A model generated the notes under the pieces. The model was not told the DNA's origin and did no database searches. It was given only the letters and a program-made list of their open reading frames with translations. The position numbers and the translations under genes were made by a program. A stretch of DNA of 64,000 bases from CAWEYO01 sp963813315 (GTDB taxonomy: Bacteria > Pseudomonadota > Alphaproteobacteria > Rhizobiales > Rhizobiaceae), in NCBI GenBank assembly GCA_963813315.1, contig CAWEYO010000005.1, forward strand, positions 372,001 through 436,000. Direction: 5' to 3'. Positions 62,101 to 64,000 of the stretch are shown piece by piece. Within the stretch, counting starts at the first letter, position 1. Every line of letters begins with the position of its first letter.

Positions 62101-62334
62101 GAGCATGTCCTCGACGCCGTTGATTTCCTGTTCGAGCGGCGTTGCGACGGTTGCCGCGACCGTCTCTGCGTCAGCGCCGGGATATTGCGCGCGCACGACA
62201 ATCGTCGGCGGAGCGATTTCCGGATATTGGGCCACCGGGAGCTGTGTATAGGCGATCGCACCGACGATGAGTGCTACGATAGAAACGACCGATGCAAAGA
62301 TCGGGCGGTCGACGAAGAAATGGGAGAAACGCAT
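59146..62334 (-). CDS. RND multidrug efflux transporter (AcrB/BepE-like)
   Basis: Inner-membrane proton-driven pump of 1062 residues (HAE1 family). The N-terminus FFVDRPIFASVVSIVALIVG is typical. The proton-relay aspartates are in GIVVDDAIVVVENVERN, and the lysine in VGLAAKNAILIVEF. Two large periplasmic loops flank helix 1 and helix 7 as in AcrB. It overlaps the adaptor gene stop as TGATG. Likely exports drugs, detergents or plant phenolics; substrate not known. An outer-membrane channel gene is not adjacent. Confidence 0.93.
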   Translation of the reverse strand: MRFSHFFVDRPIFASVVSIVALIVGAIAYTQLPVAQYPEIAPPTIVVRAQYPGADAETVAATVATPLEQEINGVEDMLYMSSYSSGDGAMALTITFQLGTDLNQAQVLVQNRVSIAEPRLPEEVRRLGVTTAKSSPDLMMVIHMLSPDNTYDQLYVSNYARSQVRDVLLRLDGVGDLIIFGEREYSLRVWLDPEKLSAYGMTAADIVQALREQNVQVSGGSIGAPPVDTSLAFQYTVTTQGRFDDARDFRYVIVKATDDGRLIKLEDVARIELGAKDYITNSYLNGKPAVALAIFQRPGTNALASAGEIQATIAELSKSFPPGLGYQIVYNPTEFIAKSIVEVYKTIGEAILLVVIVIIVFLQSWRMAIVPIVAIPVSLIGTLAVLLALGFSLNMLTLFGLVLAVGIVVDDAIVVVENVERNIALGHDPNLAAHRTMDEVGTAVLAISLVLIAVFVPTAFIPGISGQFYLQFAITIAVSTAISAFNSLTLSPALAALLFKPHHTTQPPPRFFLARYGRAMADGFNRGFDAVAGYYARAVRVLVGSTLPLIAMLLVFCALIYATYHMLQTVPRGFIPTMDQGYAIVVIQLPEGSSLGRTDAVVRQASDIIRKTPGVHDAVAFAGFSGATFTNASNAGVIFAPFNSFEERHTAGQSAGQIIGTLFGSLQSLREAFIIVLSPPPVRGIGNSGGFKMQLQDRSSPDVRRLIQLAYEMAGKANQTPGLTGVFTTFSASSPQFFLEIDRDKARMLNVAIPSIFETLSINLGTAYVNDFNAFGRVYQVRAEADQAFRIERDDIVKLKVRSETGALVPLGTLVEIRDVTGPSLVQRYNMYVSVPLQGNAAPGVSTGDALNLMEQVAASALPEGTTFEWTELAFQERRTGNTAVFIFGLSVLFVFLALAAQYESWIMPFAIVLIVPLGVLAALLGVSLRGMDNNILVQIGLIVLVGLAAKNAILIVEFARQAQERGAGPVEAAVEACRLRLRPILMTAFAFILGVVPLMIATGPGAEMRQALGTAVFSGMLGVTLVGLFLTPVFYVALRTVFPARKASLAGVEQAPAEGAE

Positions 62335-63536
62335 CAGGGCAGGCCCGCGGTTTCTGCGGTCGGAGGCAAGGTCACCATCTCGGGCTTGACCTTCGCCCCG
62401 GGCCTTACGCGAACCAGCCCGTCGACGACGACGGTTTCATCGCCGGTCAAACCTTCGCGGATGACCCTGTAGCCGTCGAGCCGTGGTCCGGTGCGGACGG
62501 GCTTGGCCGAGACGGTCCCGCTTGCGTCAACGACGAACACGATCCGGCGGTTCAAATCGGCGCCGATCGCCTCATCCGGCAGCAGGATGCCGGGATGAGG
62601 GAGCGAGGCCGGGACGTTGACGCGACCGAACATGCCGGGCTGAAGCACACCGTCGCCATTGTCGAAGCGTGCACGGACCCGCATGGTTCCCGTCGCGTTG
62701 TCGATCCGGTTCTCGGCGAAATCGAGTTTCCCCTTAAAGACCGCTTCTTCGCGGTCGGCGACGCGTACCGTGACCTCCAACCCTCCGGCGCCCTCCTGCA
62801 TGCTGCCGCCGCGCAGACGGGCATCGCGCGCGTAGCTGAAGTAGGTCCGCTCGTCGACGTCGAAATAGAAATCGATGGGGTTCCACTCCACAATCGTGGT
62901 CAGCAGGGTGGAGTCAGGCTGGACGAGGTTTCCCGCCGAAACCAGGCGGCGGCCGATGCGGCCCGACAGAGGGGCCCTGATTTCAGTGAACTCCATATCC
63001 AGGCTGGCATTCTTCAGCGTTGCGTTCGCGCCTTGCAACTGGGCCTGTGCGGAAAGATTCTCTCGCCTGCGGTCATCGAGGATGGAGACCGCGAGATTTC
63101 CCGATTTCGCCAGCGCTTCCGCCCGTTCCAACTGCATTTGGGTGAATTGCAGCAGGCTGGTCGCGACATCCACCCGTGACTTGGCGGCATCGAAGGCCGC
63201 CTGGTACGGCCGGCGATCGATGGTGAACAGGAGATCGCCCTTGTTCACAACCGCGCCGTCCTGAAAATGGACTTCCGAGAGATAGCCGCTCACGCGCGCT
63301 CTTATGTCGACTTCGTCCACGGCTTCGAAGCGTCCGACGAATTCATCGTCCTCCACGATGTCACGCGCGACGGGCTTTGCAACGGAAACAACCGGCAACT
63401 CCTGCTGTGCGGCCGCCTCCCACACGGAAGCGAGAAGCAGAAGCGGCATGAGAAACGCGCCGATCGCCTTTGCGGTCGAACCCACACTCTGAAGCGGCTT
63501 TCTGCCCGGCTGTCGTGAATTTGTTGTCTCGTCCAT
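62334..63536 (-). CDS. RND efflux periplasmic adaptor (HlyD/AcrA family)
   Basis: Membrane-fusion protein of 400 residues. A hydrophobic N-terminal segment (IGAFLMPLLLLASVWEAAAQ) directs export. The lipoyl halves are seen in GRFEAVDEVDIRARVSGYLS and ITEIRAPLSGRIGRRLVSAG-like FTEIRAPLSGRIGRRLVSAG, separated by an alpha-hairpin (VATSLLQFTQMQLERAEALA). Beta-barrel and membrane-proximal parts follow (GMFGRVNVPASL). It lacks the lipobox cysteine. First gene of a two-gene operon; no TetR regulator is visible in the remaining sequence. Confidence 0.92.
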   Translation of the reverse strand: MDETTNSRQPGRKPLQSVGSTAKAIGAFLMPLLLLASVWEAAAQQELPVVSVAKPVARDIVEDDEFVGRFEAVDEVDIRARVSGYLSEVHFQDGAVVNKGDLLFTIDRRPYQAAFDAAKSRVDVATSLLQFTQMQLERAEALAKSGNLAVSILDDRRRENLSAQAQLQGANATLKNASLDMEFTEIRAPLSGRIGRRLVSAGNLVQPDSTLLTTIVEWNPIDFYFDVDERTYFSYARDARLRGGSMQEGAGGLEVTVRVADREEAVFKGKLDFAENRIDNATGTMRVRARFDNGDGVLQPGMFGRVNVPASLPHPGILLPDEAIGADLNRRIVFVVDASGTVSAKPVRTGPRLDGYRVIREGLTGDETVVVDGLVRVRPGAKVKPEMVTLPPTAETAGLP

Positions 63537-63723
63537 GGGCGCCTCTTGCTGAAGTCCATAGGCCGGCCGACATTCGCGCGCACAGCTATTGTCCCATCAA
63601 GGCGAGCGACGGTGCGCACTGCGCAACGATAGTTCGAAAACGATGCAGATGTCCATCGCCGGAACATGCTCCGAAAGTCGGGCGGCCCGACGCCTGCGCC
63701 GGCATCGGCCTTCGCCTGCCCCC

Positions 63724-63918
63724 AGGGCAATCGCGTGTGGGTTTTACCAGGGTCCGCGTCCCCCTCACCCGGCTCGGGCTTTGCCCTCGCCACCCTCTCC
63801 CCGAGGGGGAGAGGAGGTCGCCGGCCGCGCCGCCGCACCCTCTTCTCCCCAGCGGGGAGAAGGTGGCTGAGCAGAGCGAGGCCGGATGAGGGGGCAGTTA
63901 CCCATATGCGATTGCCCT
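63724..63918. repeat. MITE-like palindromic element, copy 2
   Basis: Near-identical to the element at 23341-23532. Inverted ends are AGGGCAATCGCG and GCGATTGCCCT; the centre contains CTTCTCCCCAGCGGGGAGAA. It lies upstream of the adaptor gene and 43 bases from a convergent-side acyl-CoA synthetase tail. The 63537-63961 gap otherwise holds nothing recognised. Confidence 0.82.
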
Positions 63919-63961
63919 ACTTCTGCCCCGGCACCGGCCCCTTCGTTTCCGGCGCTGAATG

Positions 63962-64000
63962 CTACCCTCGCAACTCCCTTCTCAGGATCTTGCCGACGTT
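63962..64000 (-). CDS. C-terminal end of an acyl-CoA synthetase (AMP-binding family), cut by the window
   Basis: The last 12 codons read NVGKILRRELRG, then TAG at 63962-63964. The motif VGKILRRELR is the conserved C-terminal end of AMP-forming acyl-CoA synthetases, where the lysine completes the adenylation site. The body lies beyond the right edge, so substrate cannot be given. Confidence 0.6.
   Translation of the reverse strand, partial: NVGKILRRELRG

Overview
The window looks like a chromosomal segment of an alphaproteobacterium of the order Rhizobiales, closest in style to Mesorhizobium and other Phyllobacteriaceae. The evidence is high GC content, the lptC-lptA-lptB-rpoN...hpf-ptsN order, the ornithine-lipid gene olsB, a second tail-less ftsZ, a smo-type polyol ABC operon, an aerobic-style cob cluster with cbtAB, and many short palindromic intergenic repeats. 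No rRNA or tRNA gene, CRISPR array or intact insertion sequence was seen.

Layout. (1) 0-2 kb: an hsp20-like tail, a DUF1150 gene, ptsN and hpf. (2) 2-7.8 kb: accessory block splitting the usual rpoN-hpf neighbourhood, with a large RTX protein, a 30-codon relic of a sugar ABC ATPase and two tandem DUF1254/DUF1214 secreted proteins. (3) 7.8-19.3 kb: core genes rpoN, lptB, lptA, lptC, sppA, ihfB, a LapA-domain gene, an ornithine cyclodeaminase homologue, two RNA methyltransferases, lspA, acuI and olsB. (4) 19.4-31.9 kb: polyol uptake and catabolism (FGGY kinase, HAD phosphatase, mannitol-type dehydrogenase, smoS/K/G/F/E and a SorC regulator), interrupted by an AT-richer SIR2 plus broken HerA defence module. 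(5) 32.3-54.3 kb: nearly complete cobalamin pathway with back-to-back cobalamin riboswitches, cobalt uptake (cbtBA) and a translationally coupled tyrosine-phosphatase-like gene. (6) 54.3-64 kb: cupin, DUF2189 membrane protein, galE, ftsZ2, an RND efflux pump with its adaptor, and the tail of an acyl-CoA synthetase.

The cob genes act together. One riboswitch heads the leftward run DUF1636-cobW-cobN-cobG-cobH-cobI-cobJ, the other heads cbtB-cbtA-cobU-cobO. cbiD and cobK lie on the opposite strand, wedged without spacers between leftward genes. cobQ, cobS/cobT chelatase partners of CobN, cobR, bluB and a canonical alpha-ribazole phosphatase are not in the window.

Two features dominate the unusual content. 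First, about nineteen single-base frame breaks, nearly all readable as +1 insertions, are confined to about 4.1-18.2 kb and hit genes expected to be essential (lspA, lptC) or important (rpoN). A local sequence-quality problem is the simplest explanation, but it needs the reads. Second, cobN carries an in-frame insertion of about 155 bp with 47-bp inverted arms, which makes the enzyme longer by about 50 residues.
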